NCBI GenBank assembly: GCA_035326705.1
Contig: DAOLES010000003.1
Coordinates: forward strand, 264,790 to 328,789
DNA: 64,000 nt
Origin: Oligoflexia bacterium
GTDB taxonomy: Bacteria; Bdellovibrionota_G; JALEGL01
Reading direction: 5' to 3'
This document shows positions 18,404 to 27,136 of the stretch, one piece after another. A program made the translations under genes and the position numbers. Numbering within the stretch: position 1 is the first letter of the stretch; each line of letters starts with the position of its first letter. The notes under the pieces were generated by a model. The model was given only the letters and a program-made list of their open reading frames with translations. It had not been told where the DNA came from and did not search any database.

Positions 18404-19813
18404 TTATGAACAGTTGCCCTCATCTAAAATATAAACGGCTTGTACATTGGTCACTTGGTTATGCGGTGATGTAATTCTAAACCGAGTGTTGCTCACTTCT
18501 GTAATATTAGCTTGGTTAATCGCTTGTCCGTCACCACTTACAGATAAACTGCCAGGACAGCGTGCTTGTGTATCAAAAATTTGTTGATACTGTGCCACTG
18601 TACTTAATGTTTGTGCCAACACATCAAATTCACTGACAAAAGCGGGTATATTTGGCGTTCCTAACAGATGCTTGATAGGCACTTGGAAGTCTTCCAAGTT
18701 ACTATGAAATTCTTTAACCATTTCCATTTCTGCTACCGCAATGTTTGAGTGCGATCCTGGACCTGGCTCACCTGGGCCACCTTGGCTAGAATGACCCACT
18801 GAAATAAAACCACCGGGTAATGCACCAAAGAATGTTCTAAAAATATCTTGGTAATCTTCAATGGTACGGTTGATATCCCAGTTACCGGTAACTGAGTTAA
18901 AGTCAGCAAATGCCATCCCTGTTCGTGTATCCCATGGATCTTCTTCATAAACAGTAGACTGTGAATACAAATTGTTATCTTTGTTACCAAAAACAACAGG
19001 GTCTCCTGCATTGTAGGAACCATTGTCACTAGAGTTATTGGTACATGATGCGTTACCATTGTTGTTGCGAACACACGGCACATCTTTTGGACGCAAAATC
19101 GGTGAAGTTTCATCGCCTGCTAAAACAAAATACAATTGTTGTTCAGGGCGCAAACACTCTCCAGCGTTAACCAATGGATTTAATATCTCAGGTTTGGTTA
19201 ATAAGGCAGCCGCAGATTCAATCAAGGACTCTCCAACACCTAAAAGTTCTGACTCAATTTGCGCAGCATTGGCTTTTACTTGGTTAACCAGTGCACTGAC
19301 TGAACCATATTCATTCACACAAACACATTTATTGTCCATACTGTTATTGGATGAAATTGGTACACCTGCAGGGTTATCTAAAACCAAGCCATTGGCCAGT
19401 GTGACACGTGATGCACTTGCTGAAATTGGAAAATCAGGATTGTTTGGGTTATCAGCATAGCCTCCTAAAATCATAAAACAGGCATCAATATTTTGATTGC
19501 CAAAGTATTCAACCACTTTTGGAATACCTTCTTCAATTAAAGTTTCTCGCCCATCTTCAAATGACCCTGAAGCATCTAGAACAAAGGCAATCACTGCGGA
19601 ACTTTGATCCAACTGATTATTGGTCCACGTATCTGTAACTTGCGTCTGACCATTCCCTAAATCCTCTGTGTCCGTAATATCAGCTTCAACAATGCCATTT
19701 CTGGTTAATAAACCAAAAGGGGAAGGGTTTTCACCTAAAATCTCACAATTGTACATGCTGGCACTGAGCGTTAGACCTATCACCAGCATTCCTATTCTTT
19801 TTTTGATGTCCAT
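18404..19813 (-). CDS. VWA-domain surface protein, probable lipoprotein (paralogue 1)
   Basis: A 469-residue exported protein. An N-terminal hydrophobic segment ends at C23, but the residues before it (SMYNC, Asn at -1) are a poor lipobox, so lipidation is uncertain. The body is a von Willebrand factor A domain with the metal-binding MIDAS motif VLDASGS (D80-S84), later cysteine-rich loops and a C-terminal IPT-like piece (TSPHNQVTNVQAVYI). It is clearly homologous to the protein at 20213 along the whole length: GLLTRN/GFLSRN, DASGS, RVTLxNGxVxxDPAG, IFDTQ.RCPG and SPHNQ are shared. The start is supported by GAGGAG eight bases upstream. Function is unknown; adhesion or surface assembly is only a guess. 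Confidence 0.85.
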   Translation of the reverse strand: MDIKKRIGMLVIGLTLSASMYNCEILGENPSPFGLLTRNGIVEADITDTEDLGNGQTQVTDTWTNNQLDQSSAVIAFVLDASGSFEDGRETLIEEGIPKVVEYFGNQNIDACFMILGGYADNPNNPDFPISASASRVTLANGLVLDNPAGVPISSNNSMDNKCVCVNEYGSVSALVNQVKANAAQIESELLGVGESLIESAAALLTKPEILNPLVNAGECLRPEQQLYFVLAGDETSPILRPKDVPCVRNNNGNASCTNNSSDNGSYNAGDPVVFGNKDNNLYSQSTVYEEDPWDTRTGMAFADFNSVTGNWDINRTIEDYQDIFRTFFGALPGGFISVGHSSQGGPGEPGPGSHSNIAVAEMEMVKEFHSNLEDFQVPIKHLLGTPNIPAFVSEFDVLAQTLSTVAQYQQIFDTQARCPGSLSVSGDGQAINQANITEVSNTRFRITSPHNQVTNVQAVYILDEGNCS

Positions 19814-20212
19814 AACTTAATCTCCTCAATAAAAACAAAGCTTATAAGCTCTTGATTTTATGTGTTTTTGCACAAGGCATGTCGCATTTGGGCAAAAATA
19901 CGGCACTTTCATGCTTTAGCCGTAAAAGCAGCAATTTATGTGCCAAACGTAAATACTTGATTTTATTAATGCTGTTTTTAGCTCTTGTAAACAAAAGTGA
20001 GCGCCAACTCAGCAAACCTAATATAATCAAGCACTTATTTTATGCAATTTTTAGGCAATTTGCACCTTTTTGCACACCACCGCAGCCATCTACCCGTGTA
20101 AAAAGGCTTCTAATGTATTTAATAATTATACAGCACCCATGCAGCTTTTATGAGCTTACAACAAGTGACAATAACAAGCTACCTTAAAAAGTTTTATCAA
20201 AATCCTTAATGT
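19814..20212. other. 399-base spacer between the two VWA genes
   Basis: I see no supportable gene here. Short ORFs exist in both strands, but none has a ribosome-binding site or a protein-like composition. There is no clear terminator for the upstream VWA gene at 20213 and no strong promoter for the one at 19813. Its length suggests separate control of the two paralogues. Confidence 0.5.
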
Positions 20213-21628
20213 TTAGTCACAAGACCCTGCACCTGTGTTTAAAGCATACTCAATGGTTACTTCTGTTCCTTGATTATGTGGAGATTTAATGGTCACCCGA
20301 GTAGGAGAGAGTTCAATGTATTTTGAATCTTCCAAAGTCACTCCATCTACTTTTACAACTGTTGTCCCTGGACAACGTGATTGTGTATCAAAAATATTAA
20401 GATAAGAAGCATCTGATTTTAACTGCTCTGCTAAATTATTAAATGCTGCTGAAAAAGCGCTCTCATTGAAGTCTGTCGCATACTCCATAGGAATATGGTA
20501 GGCCCCACTGTCAGAAAAACGTTCTGACAAAGCCAACTCTGCATAGGCTGGAGATTCATAGGTATTCCAAGCATAACCCGATTGATCATAACCCACAGTT
20601 GCCCAGAAAAATGGCAAAGTCCCAGCAAAGGCTCTTAAATCAGCTTCAACTGAATCAATTGTATCATTCATTTCCCAAGTATTGGTCACACTGTTGTATG
20701 TTGAAGATAACATTGCACCTACGGTGTCTCCAGCATACTCACGAGATGTATCCGAACCACAATCCGCATCAAAATTAAAATTACTGGTAATCTCATCCAA
20801 ATCCCAATATTCCCAAGTGTATCGAGTATTGGGTTGGCTGATTGCAGATGGATCTACCGCATTTTGTGCTAAACTATAATCTTTTGGACACAGGGTATAA
20901 TCTGTTTCATCCGACATACTCACCACAATAATTGTATGGTCATTGCCAAAACATTTGCCAGTATTAACAATAGGGTTAATCAATGATGGTGTTGTAAATA
21001 AAGTTTTAACTGAATTAACCATGGCTTCACCCGCACCCACCTTCTGAGACAAATTGTCATTTGCAGGTCTAAGGGCAAAGTTGGCTTTTACTGCATTAAC
21101 AACGCCTTGCGTGGTAGCGTAATCATTTACTGATACACAAGCCTGATCTAAATTGTTGGGTGGCCAAATCTTCCCTGCAGGATCGTTCACCACCATACCA
21201 TTGGATAAGGTAACTCTATTGGTAACTGTTTGTGTTCCATTGTTGTATCCAGAGTAAGGCGCATGGTTGGTAAAGCCTCCCGTTACAGCAAAATAGGTTT
21301 CAAATTCACTGGCAAATCGCTCAACCAAAGCTTTTATTCCTTTATCTGCAAGAAATTCTACTTCATCATCTAAAGATCCAGACGCATCCACTGTAATGAG
21401 GATCGTTGCTTTTTTGGCAATTTCTTGCAAGTTTTGCCAGGTGTCAATTACAGTAATACTCCCATCTGGGTTTTGGGTTTCATCTGTTAGATCTGCTTGT
21501 GAAGTACTGTTACGGCTTAAAAAACCAAAGCTGGATGAATTTTCATTTAAACAACTCACCATGGCCATTGATAGAGCAACACATGTTCCCCCAAATACCA
21601 AACGTTTTATCCATTGATTGTATTTCAT
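20213..21628 (-). CDS. VWA-domain lipoprotein (paralogue 2)
   Basis: A 471-residue predicted lipoprotein. The signal peptide ends in a good lipobox AMVSC (C26), followed by LNENSSSFGFLSRN. A VWA domain carries the MIDAS motif TVDASGS (D81-S85). Conserved cysteines recur through the middle, and the C-terminus ends with TIKSPHNQGTEVTIEYAL and a final Cys-Asp. It is a paralogue of the neighbouring protein at 18404 and was probably generated by an old tandem duplication, as similarity is clear but far from identity. Each has a spacer of its own rather than a tight operon. Role unknown; VWA lipoproteins often mediate protein or surface contacts. Confidence 0.88.
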   Translation of the reverse strand: MKYNQWIKRLVFGGTCVALSMAMVSCLNENSSSFGFLSRNSTSQADLTDETQNPDGSITVIDTWQNLQEIAKKATILITVDASGSLDDEVEFLADKGIKALVERFASEFETYFAVTGGFTNHAPYSGYNNGTQTVTNRVTLSNGMVVNDPAGKIWPPNNLDQACVSVNDYATTQGVVNAVKANFALRPANDNLSQKVGAGEAMVNSVKTLFTTPSLINPIVNTGKCFGNDHTIIVVSMSDETDYTLCPKDYSLAQNAVDPSAISQPNTRYTWEYWDLDEITSNFNFDADCGSDTSREYAGDTVGAMLSSTYNSVTNTWEMNDTIDSVEADLRAFAGTLPFFWATVGYDQSGYAWNTYESPAYAELALSERFSDSGAYHIPMEYATDFNESAFSAAFNNLAEQLKSDASYLNIFDTQSRCPGTTVVKVDGVTLEDSKYIELSPTRVTIKSPHNQGTEVTIEYALNTGAGSCD

Positions 21629-21803
21629 AATATAGTATTCCTTTATTGTTTAAGCGTATACCTGCAACGCATGATCTGCTTCCTCCTTTATCATTAATCT
21701 GACCAAATTTAAAATATTTTTAAACGGGCTTTTTCTCGGTCCTATTTCTCTGTATGTTATTGGTTTTCTTTGCCTATGAAAGGTTCAATGGCACAGATAG
21801 TGA

Positions 21804-22943
21804 CTAATTTTTTTGCGTTGTTTTTGGAGCTGAAAACATTTTTTTATCAATATCATAGCCCATTTCTAAGGCTTTATTAAAGAAACTGGGTAAAATACCT
21901 GTTGCTACGTGTTCATATTCAACTTGTTCTAGTTTGCTGTTTGTTGGTTTGTTTTGAGTTTTTTTATCTTGCTTAACGCGTAAGACATACAGGTCTTGAA
22001 TATTGACTTCTGCCTGCTCTTTCATTCTTAACACTTCTGAAATAGCAATAATTTTTCTTTGTCCATTTTGTAAACGCGTGGTTTGAATAATGATATCTAA
22101 AGCTGAACAAATTTGTCCTCGTATTGCCTGAATGGGCATATTAACATCTGACATCATAGCCAAAGTTTCTAAACGGCCTATAGCTCCTAAAGGTGAGTTG
22201 GCGTGAATGGTGGCCATAGAACCACCATGCCCAGTGTTTATGGCTTGAATTAAATCCATGCCTTCTGCTCCTCTCACTTCTCCAACCACAATTCTATCAG
22301 GTCGCATTCTTAAGGAAGCTTTAACCAAATCGCGCATGCTTACTGCTCCTTCTCCCTGACTGTCAGCAGCCTTTGTTTCTAGAGATAGCACATGCTCTTG
22401 TCTGAGTTGCAACTCAGCAGCATCTTCAATCACAACAATTCTATCCTGTGGAGGAATGAGTGAGGACACAACATTAAGTAACGTTGTCTTACCTGAAGAT
22501 GTACCTCCTGACACAATAATATTTTTAGCCATTTGTACAACCAGGTTTAAAAACTTAGCCATATCAACATTCAAAGCACCTTTTTCTACCAATTGGCGCA
22601 AACTCATTTTTTCTTCTTGAAATTTTCTTATGGTTAAATAGGGTCCCGTCCTAGCACTGGGGGATAAAACCACATGCACCCGTGAACCATCCTCTAATCT
22701 TGCATCCATAATTGGGGTTTGCTCATTGATAATTTTACCCACCATCTGACCAATTCTACGTATGGCGGCCATCAATTCATCTACATCTTTAAAGCGTGCT
22801 TGAGTTTTCAGTATTTTACCATGTCGCTCAATAAAAATATGCTCTGGTCCATTAACCATAATTTCAGCAATATCTGGATCTTCTAAAAATGCTTTGATGG
22901 GTCCTAAAAAACTGGCCGTTGCTTCAGAAAAAAAATCTGACAT
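21804..22943 (-). CDS. CpaF/TadA-type secretion ATPase (T2SS/T4SS superfamily)
   Basis: A 379-residue cytosolic ATPase of the VirB11/CpaF family that powers Tad pili or related secretion. The N-terminal domain includes LEDPDIAEIMVNGPEHIFIE, the CpaF hallmark region. Walker A is GGTSSGKTT (146-154). An Asp box (RIVVIEDAAELQL), a MRPDRIVVGEVRG Walker B and a GHGGSMATIHANS His box follow. The last 60 residues are charged and atypical. No other tad or cpa genes (pilin, CpaE, TadB/C, secretin) are nearby, so it either serves a system encoded elsewhere or has been separated from it. It is divergent from the lipoprotein at 23127. Confidence 0.92.
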   Translation of the reverse strand: MSDFFSEATASFLGPIKAFLEDPDIAEIMVNGPEHIFIERHGKILKTQARFKDVDELMAAIRRIGQMVGKIINEQTPIMDARLEDGSRVHVVLSPSARTGPYLTIRKFQEEKMSLRQLVEKGALNVDMAKFLNLVVQMAKNIIVSGGTSSGKTTLLNVVSSLIPPQDRIVVIEDAAELQLRQEHVLSLETKAADSQGEGAVSMRDLVKASLRMRPDRIVVGEVRGAEGMDLIQAINTGHGGSMATIHANSPLGAIGRLETLAMMSDVNMPIQAIRGQICSALDIIIQTTRLQNGQRKIIAISEVLRMKEQAEVNIQDLYVLRVKQDKKTQNKPTNSKLEQVEYEHVATGILPSFFNKALEMGYDIDKKMFSAPKTTQKN

Positions 22944-23024
22944 AGGTTTTAGTGTAACATATTACTTAGAGTGGAAAGTACTATAAATTTATTTATGGTA
23001 CTTTTCTTACTCAAGTTAGTTTGC

Positions 23025-23056
23025 GGGCGCAATATGTTATAACACATATTGCGCCC
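23025..23056. promoter_or_regulatory. Long palindrome between divergent genes (operator or hairpin)
   Basis: Arms GGGCGCAATATGT (23025-23037) and ACATATTGCGCCC (23044-23056) match over all 13 bp around a 6-base centre (TATAAC). No T run follows on either side, so it is unlikely to be a standard terminator. It sits 82 bases before the CpaF start and 70 before the lipoprotein start, a position suiting a shared operator. Confidence 0.6.
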
Positions 23057-23126
23057 AGTAATAGTTTATTGAATGGAGAAGTCATTTTTAATTGATTATT
23101 CTTAAAGTTTGCGGCAGGTTTAAGTC

Positions 23127-23834
23127 ATGCGATATTTTATGTTTCTTATCTTAAGCTGTGGTTTATTGTCTTCATGCATGCTAAAAAGTCAACATGACGC
23201 CAGCATTGCAGAATACCAAAAACGTGCTGAAAACAGCCAAGAACTTCAACAAGAAAATACAACGCTAAAACAACAAGTGTCTGACTTAGAGTTACGCAAC
23301 CAGGACCTTTCTACTTTAAACCAACAATTGGTCATAAAAAACAAACAACTGACAGAAAATCAATTCAATCAAAAAAATCAAAGTCTAGAAGAACTTAGGA
23401 AAAACCAACAAAGCAAACAAACCTACCTTGCTATTTATGACCAGTTGGTCAAAAAAATAAACCAAAGTAAGTTAATTTTAAATGATAGCTATGTAGGCAT
23501 TAAAATCGAACGCAATCAGTTATTTGCCAACACAAAACCCAACCTATCTTCCTCTGGCGAAAGCTTTTTACAACAGATTATCCAAGTTTTACCTAGCCAA
23601 TTACGCTTCTCAATTGAAGTTGATTACCAAGATAAAGACCAAAACATTAAACGTGGTTTAGAAAAAACCTATGTTTCTCATCTTAGTTTAAAAGCTTTTG
23701 AAGCTGCGCTCATCGCTCACTATTTTACCAAAGCCACCCCCATTGAGTCTCTTGCCGTCCAAACAACCGTGAGCTCAGCCATGATCAATAACACAGATGA
23801 AACTTTTATTCTTAAAATCAGCCAGATCCCTTAA
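23127..23834 (+). CDS. Coiled-coil lipoprotein with a MotB/OmpA-like C-terminal region
   Basis: A 235-residue predicted lipoprotein. The signal peptide ends in LLSSC (C17). Residues about 25-95 are a Gln-rich coiled coil with a heptad pattern (ELQQENTTLKQQVSDLELRN). The C-terminal half (SYVGIKIERNQLFANTKPNL, then a strand and SLKAFEAALIAHYFTK) resembles the OmpA/MotB peptidoglycan-binding fold, with the F....L...G...L layout, but the usual NxxLSxxRA motif is replaced. Peptidoglycan binding is therefore only possible. The gene ends 15 bases before the rpsB promoter. Confidence 0.7.
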   Translation: MRYFMFLILSCGLLSSCMLKSQHDASIAEYQKRAENSQELQQENTTLKQQVSDLELRNQDLSTLNQQLVIKNKQLTENQFNQKNQSLEELRKNQQSKQTYLAIYDQLVKKINQSKLILNDSYVGIKIERNQLFANTKPNLSSSGESFLQQIIQVLPSQLRFSIEVDYQDKDQNIKRGLEKTYVSHLSLKAFEAALIAHYFTKATPIESLAVQTTVSSAMINNTDETFILKISQIP

Positions 23835-23849
23835 ATCTTGGCTTTGCAC

Positions 23850-23878
23850 TTGACAAAGCTGTGTACATTCAATATATG
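23850..23878 (+). promoter_or_regulatory. Predicted sigma-70 promoter for rpsB
   Basis: A perfect -35 TTGACA (23850-23855) is followed after 17 bases by TATATG (23873-23878), a four-of-six -10. The transcript would have a leader of about 150 bases before rpsB. The leader includes short inverted repeats such as ACATGT/ACATGT near 23975-23993 and could carry ribosomal-protein feedback control, but no known motif is recognised. Confidence 0.6.
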
Positions 23879-24035
23879 TCCGCACATTATGAATGACACA
23901 CACCGTTTGCGAGTCATTGTTTAATAAAACATTACTCAGGCCTTAGGTGCCTTTTTAAAAGGTTATTGGGTCAAACATGTAAAAAAAACATGTTTCTAAA
24001 ACGGTGGAGGATTAACCTAAAACAAAGGAAGTGAT

Positions 24036-24956
24036 ATGTCTTTATCCGTTAAGGCCCTCTTAGAGGCAGGTGCGCATTACGGCCACCAAACCCGTCGTTG
24101 GAACCCAAAAATGAAAGATTATATTTTTGGAGCACGCAATGGCATTTACATCATCAATTTAGAAAAAACCGCCACCCAATGGAAACAAGCTCGTAAAGCA
24201 ATTTTAGATACTGTTGCCAATGGTAAACATGTGATTTTTGTGGGTACCAAGCCACAAGCTCAAGAAATTATTCAAGAAGAAGCCACCCGTGCGGGTCAAT
24301 ATTTTGTCAATCGCAGATGGTTGGGTGGTATGTTAACCAACTTTGAAACCATTAAAACCAGAATTAAGCGCATGGATGAAATCCAAGAAATTCAAGCGTC
24401 TAAAACACAAGTATTAAGCAAAAAAGATCGTGTTGATCTAGATAAAGAATATCAAAAGCTTGAAAAAAGTTTAAGTGGCATCCGTGAAATGAAAAAAACA
24501 CCTGGCTTGATGTTTGTTGTTGATCCAAAAAAAGAACACATTGCTATTAAAGAAGCCAATAACCTTAACATTCCGGTGATTGCAATCACTGACACAAATT
24601 GTGATCCAGCTGGCATTGATTATGTGGTTCCTTCTAATGACGATGCGTTAAAATCTATTCGTATCTTTTTAGAAGATGCTGCTAATGCATGTTTAGAAGG
24701 CAGTAAAAATCTTGAGAAAAACATTCAATCTTCAAGCGCAAAAAAAACTGAAGCTTCTACAAATACAGACGTAAAAAAAGAAACTACCCCAGTAGAACCT
24801 CTAAAAGCCAGTGCTCCTGCTAAGCAAGAGCCTACAAAAGAAGCTGCTGCAGATAAAAAGGAACCTGCAAAAAAAGCCAGTGCTAAAAAAACTACGGCAA
24901 AGAAAACAACTAAAAAAACAACTGCTAAAAAAACAACCAAAAAAGACGGAGAGTAA
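24036..24956 (+). CDS. rpsB: 30S ribosomal protein S2 with a Lys/Ala/Thr-rich C-terminal extension
   Basis: Small-subunit protein S2, needed for late 30S assembly and S1 binding. The start MSLSVKALLEAGAHYGHQTRRWNPKM is standard, and the body with GTKPQAQEI, NRRWLGGMLTNF and PGLMFVVDP is complete by about residue 225. A further 80 residues form a low-complexity tail that becomes rich in repeated KKTTAKKTT-like units, reminiscent of histone H1 tails. Most S2 proteins are about 230-260 aa; this one is 306. AAAGGAAG precedes the ATG. tsf follows after four bases, the usual arrangement. Confidence 0.97.
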   Translation: MSLSVKALLEAGAHYGHQTRRWNPKMKDYIFGARNGIYIINLEKTATQWKQARKAILDTVANGKHVIFVGTKPQAQEIIQEEATRAGQYFVNRRWLGGMLTNFETIKTRIKRMDEIQEIQASKTQVLSKKDRVDLDKEYQKLEKSLSGIREMKKTPGLMFVVDPKKEHIAIKEANNLNIPVIAITDTNCDPAGIDYVVPSNDDALKSIRIFLEDAANACLEGSKNLEKNIQSSSAKKTEASTNTDVKKETTPVEPLKASAPAKQEPTKEAAADKKEPAKKASAKKTTAKKTTKKTTAKKTTKKDGE

Positions 24957-24960
24957 GACT

Positions 24961-25593
24961 ATGAGTATCAACATGGAACAAATCAAAAATCTTAGAGAAA
25001 TGACAGGTGCAGGCATTGCGGATTGTAAAAAAGCTTTGTCTGAATCAGAGGGTTCTATTGATAAAGCTGTGGACTATCTACGTAAAAAAGGTTTAGCAAC
25101 CGCTGCAAAAAAAGCTAACAGAGCAGCCAAAGAAGGCCAAATCACATCCTATATTCACGGTGCTGGCAATATTGGCGTTTTGGTTGAAATCAACTGTGAA
25201 ACTGATTTTGTTGCTAGAACAGATGACTTTCAAGCTTTATGCAAAGATGTTGCAATGCATATCGCAGCCGCAGCGCCAAGCCATGTTAAACGTGAGGAAG
25301 TTCCTAACGAGTGGGTTGAGCGTGAGAAAGAAGTAGTTGCCACTCAAGCTAAAAACTCTGGCAAACCAGAGCAGTTTATTGAAAAAATCATCACTGGTCG
25401 TATGGATAAGTTTTTTGCTGAGACCTGTCTTTTAGAACAGAGCTTTGTTAAAGATCCAGAGGTCACCATCAATGAGTTGTTACAACAGTCTATTGCCAAA
25501 ATGGGTGAGAACATTACCATAGCTCGGTTTTCTCGCTTTGTTTTAGGTGAAACAGCAAAACCACAAACTGAAGAAGAAGAACAAGAATCTTAA
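24961..25593 (+). CDS. tsf: Elongation factor Ts (short form)
   Basis: EF-Ts is the guanine-nucleotide exchange factor for EF-Tu. The N-terminal UBA-like domain reads QIKNLREMTGAGIADCKKAL, followed by AVDYLRKKGLATAAKKANR and the TDFVARTDDFQ core motif. At 210 residues it is the short form, with one core subdomain rather than the two of E. coli EF-Ts (283 aa). ATG at 24961 is taken. An in-frame extension upstream only re-reads the S2 tail in another frame. It is followed by a structured intercistronic repeat before pyrH. Confidence 0.97.
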   Translation: MSINMEQIKNLREMTGAGIADCKKALSESEGSIDKAVDYLRKKGLATAAKKANRAAKEGQITSYIHGAGNIGVLVEINCETDFVARTDDFQALCKDVAMHIAAAAPSHVKREEVPNEWVEREKEVVATQAKNSGKPEQFIEKIITGRMDKFFAETCLLEQSFVKDPEVTINELLQQSIAKMGENITIARFSRFVLGETAKPQTEEEEQES

Positions 25594-25661
25594 TTGGTTT
25601 ATTTTTAGGTAGAAATCACAAAACGAACAATGCGAGCATGTAATGTAACTATAGCGGAAAA

Positions 25662-25748
25662 GAGGTTTTATACCGAATTTTCGCAGAGTGGGATGAATTT
25701 GGCCAAGACCGCGTCTTGGCCAAAGAAGGTGGGACCTATCCCCCCTTG
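25662..25748 (+). repeat. Intercistronic structured repeat (copy between tsf and pyrH)
   Basis: The centre is a perfect 11-bp stem, TTGGCCAAGAC / GTCTTGGCCAA (25699-25723), with loop CGC, so the tip reads ACCGCGT. Upstream is GAGGTTTTATACCGA, the counterpart of the TATAAAATCTC module seen (on the opposite strand) at 36.57 and 57.60 kb. Downstream is a run ending CCCCCC. It belongs to the same family as the copies at 29.2, 36.5, 57.5, 59.5 and 60.1 kb and is oriented with transcription. Confidence 0.7.
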
Positions 25749-25816
25749 CTTGAAAATAGTTATTGATTCTTGTTCTTGTATTGACCAATTGTTTTTGCCA
25801 GCGTAGTCTCTTGCCA

Positions 25817-26536
25817 ATGAATCATCAATACAAAAGAGTGCTCTTAAAACTTAGCGGTGAAGCCTTATGCGATGAAAATGGCTATGGCATAAGTCCTTCT
25901 ATTTTATCTCGTTTATCACAAGAAATAAAAGAAGTGATGTCTACTGGGGTTGAGTTAGCCATTGTTATTGGTGGCGGTAATATTTTTAGAGGCGTGGCTG
26001 GCGCATCTAAAGGCATGGATAGAGCTTCAGCTGATTATATGGGTATGCTAGCCACAACGATTAACGCACTTGCTCTACAAGATGCTTTAGAGGCGCAAAA
26101 TGTAAAAACAAGAGTTTTAAGTGCTATTTCTATGCAACAAATTGCTGAACCCTATATTAGACGTAGAGCAACAAGACACTTAGAAAAAGGCCGTGTTGTT
26201 ATTTTTGCAGCTGGGATTGGTAGCCCATTTTTTACAACCGATACAACTGCATCCTTAAGGGCTATGGAAATCAACGCCGATGTTATCTTAAAAGCAACGC
26301 GTGTAGATGGTGTGTTTGATAAAGATCCTTTAAAACACAGCGATGCAGAAAAATTTGATACCTTGAGCTACCTTGAGGTTTTACAAAAAGGTTTAAAGGT
26401 CATGGACTCAACAGCGACCTCATTGTGCATGGACAATAAAATGCCAATTATTGTGTTTAATATGATGAAAGAAGGGAATATCCTAAAAGCCATCGCCGGT
26501 GAAGATATTGGAACAACTGTATCAAATGCAAGTTAA
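25817..26536 (+). CDS. pyrH: Uridylate kinase (UMP kinase)
   Basis: Phosphorylates UMP to UDP with ATP in pyrimidine nucleotide synthesis; bacterial type of the amino-acid kinase fold, 239 aa. Motifs are YKRVLLKLSGEAL at the N-terminus, VIGGGNIFRG for phosphate binding, DYMGMLATTINALALQD and the FAAGIGSPFFTTDTTA loop. ATG at 25817 (MNHQYKRV) is chosen because it gives the standard short N-terminus. The longer in-frame extension would read the intercistronic repeat region. No strong Shine-Dalgarno is seen before it. frr follows 26 bases later. Confidence 0.96.
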   Translation: MNHQYKRVLLKLSGEALCDENGYGISPSILSRLSQEIKEVMSTGVELAIVIGGGNIFRGVAGASKGMDRASADYMGMLATTINALALQDALEAQNVKTRVLSAISMQQIAEPYIRRRATRHLEKGRVVIFAAGIGSPFFTTDTTASLRAMEINADVILKATRVDGVFDKDPLKHSDAEKFDTLSYLEVLQKGLKVMDSTATSLCMDNKMPIIVFNMMKEGNILKAIAGEDIGTTVSNAS

Positions 26537-26562
26537 GAGGAACAAGATATAAGGAGATTACA

Positions 26563-27117
26563 ATGCAACAATTGATTCAGCAACTCAATGAAAAGTGGGA
26601 CAAAGCTATATCTGCTTTTGAAAATGATTTAAGCAAAGTCAGAACTGGTCGCGCCAATCCTGGTATGCTTGATATTATTAAAGTGGATTACTACGGAACT
26701 CCCACCCCCATTGCACAAATGGCTTCGATTACCGCCCCTGATGCTAAAACACTTGTGGTTCAACCTTGGGACCAAAGTGCCTTGGCCATGATAGAGAAAT
26801 CCATTCAATCATCCAACTTAGGCTTTACCCCGCAGAATGATGGTAAAATTATTCGTATCCCTATTCCTGCCTTAACAGAAGAGAGACGAAAAGAGTTTGT
26901 TAAATTGGTAGGAAAACATGCTGAAGATGCAAAAATTGCCATCAGAAACATTCGTCGCAATGGTATGGATGAACTGAAAAAAGCCGAAAAAGACAAAGAA
27001 ATCTCAGAAGATGAGCATAAACGCTTTCAAGTTGACATTCAGGAAAAAACGGACTCCAATATCAAAAAAATTGATACCTTGGCTGAGGTCAAATCAAAAG
27101 AAATTTTGGCCATATAA
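26563..27117 (+). CDS. frr: Ribosome recycling factor
   Basis: A two-domain factor that, with EF-G, splits the post-termination ribosome. At 184 aa the length is exactly typical. The RTGRANPGMLDIIKVDYYGT motif (residues 28-47), the ITAPDAKTLVVQPWD strand and RKEFVKLVGKHAEDAKIAIR are the recognised family blocks. AAGGAG lies seven bases upstream of the ATG. Its position between pyrH and uppS is conserved across Proteobacteria. Confidence 0.97.
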   Translation: MQQLIQQLNEKWDKAISAFENDLSKVRTGRANPGMLDIIKVDYYGTPTPIAQMASITAPDAKTLVVQPWDQSALAMIEKSIQSSNLGFTPQNDGKIIRIPIPALTEERRKEFVKLVGKHAEDAKIAIRNIRRNGMDELKKAEKDKEISEDEHKRFQVDIQEKTDSNIKKIDTLAEVKSKEILAI

Positions 27118-27136
27118 TTTATGATACTTTTGCCTT

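Noticed and set aside
19852..20187. Plus-strand 111-codon open frame in the spacer between the VWA genes
   Set aside because: No Shine-Dalgarno or promoter, and composition is not protein-like (Cys, Lys and Leu runs from AT-rich DNA). No domain is recognisable. Treated as chance.
23875..24035. Known ribosomal-protein leader motif upstream of rpsB
   Set aside because: The leader has small repeats, but I could not match it to a recognised rpsB regulatory RNA, so I report only the promoter.
24725..24940. Antisense open frames of Val/Phe-rich sequence over the S2 tail
   Set aside because: They are complements of the low-complexity Lys/Ala codons in rpsB; no independent signals.
24811..24960. 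Upstream in-frame extension of tsf
   Set aside because: It re-reads the rpsB tail in another frame; the family start MSINMEQIKNLREMTGAG lies at 24961 with normal spacing after rpsB.
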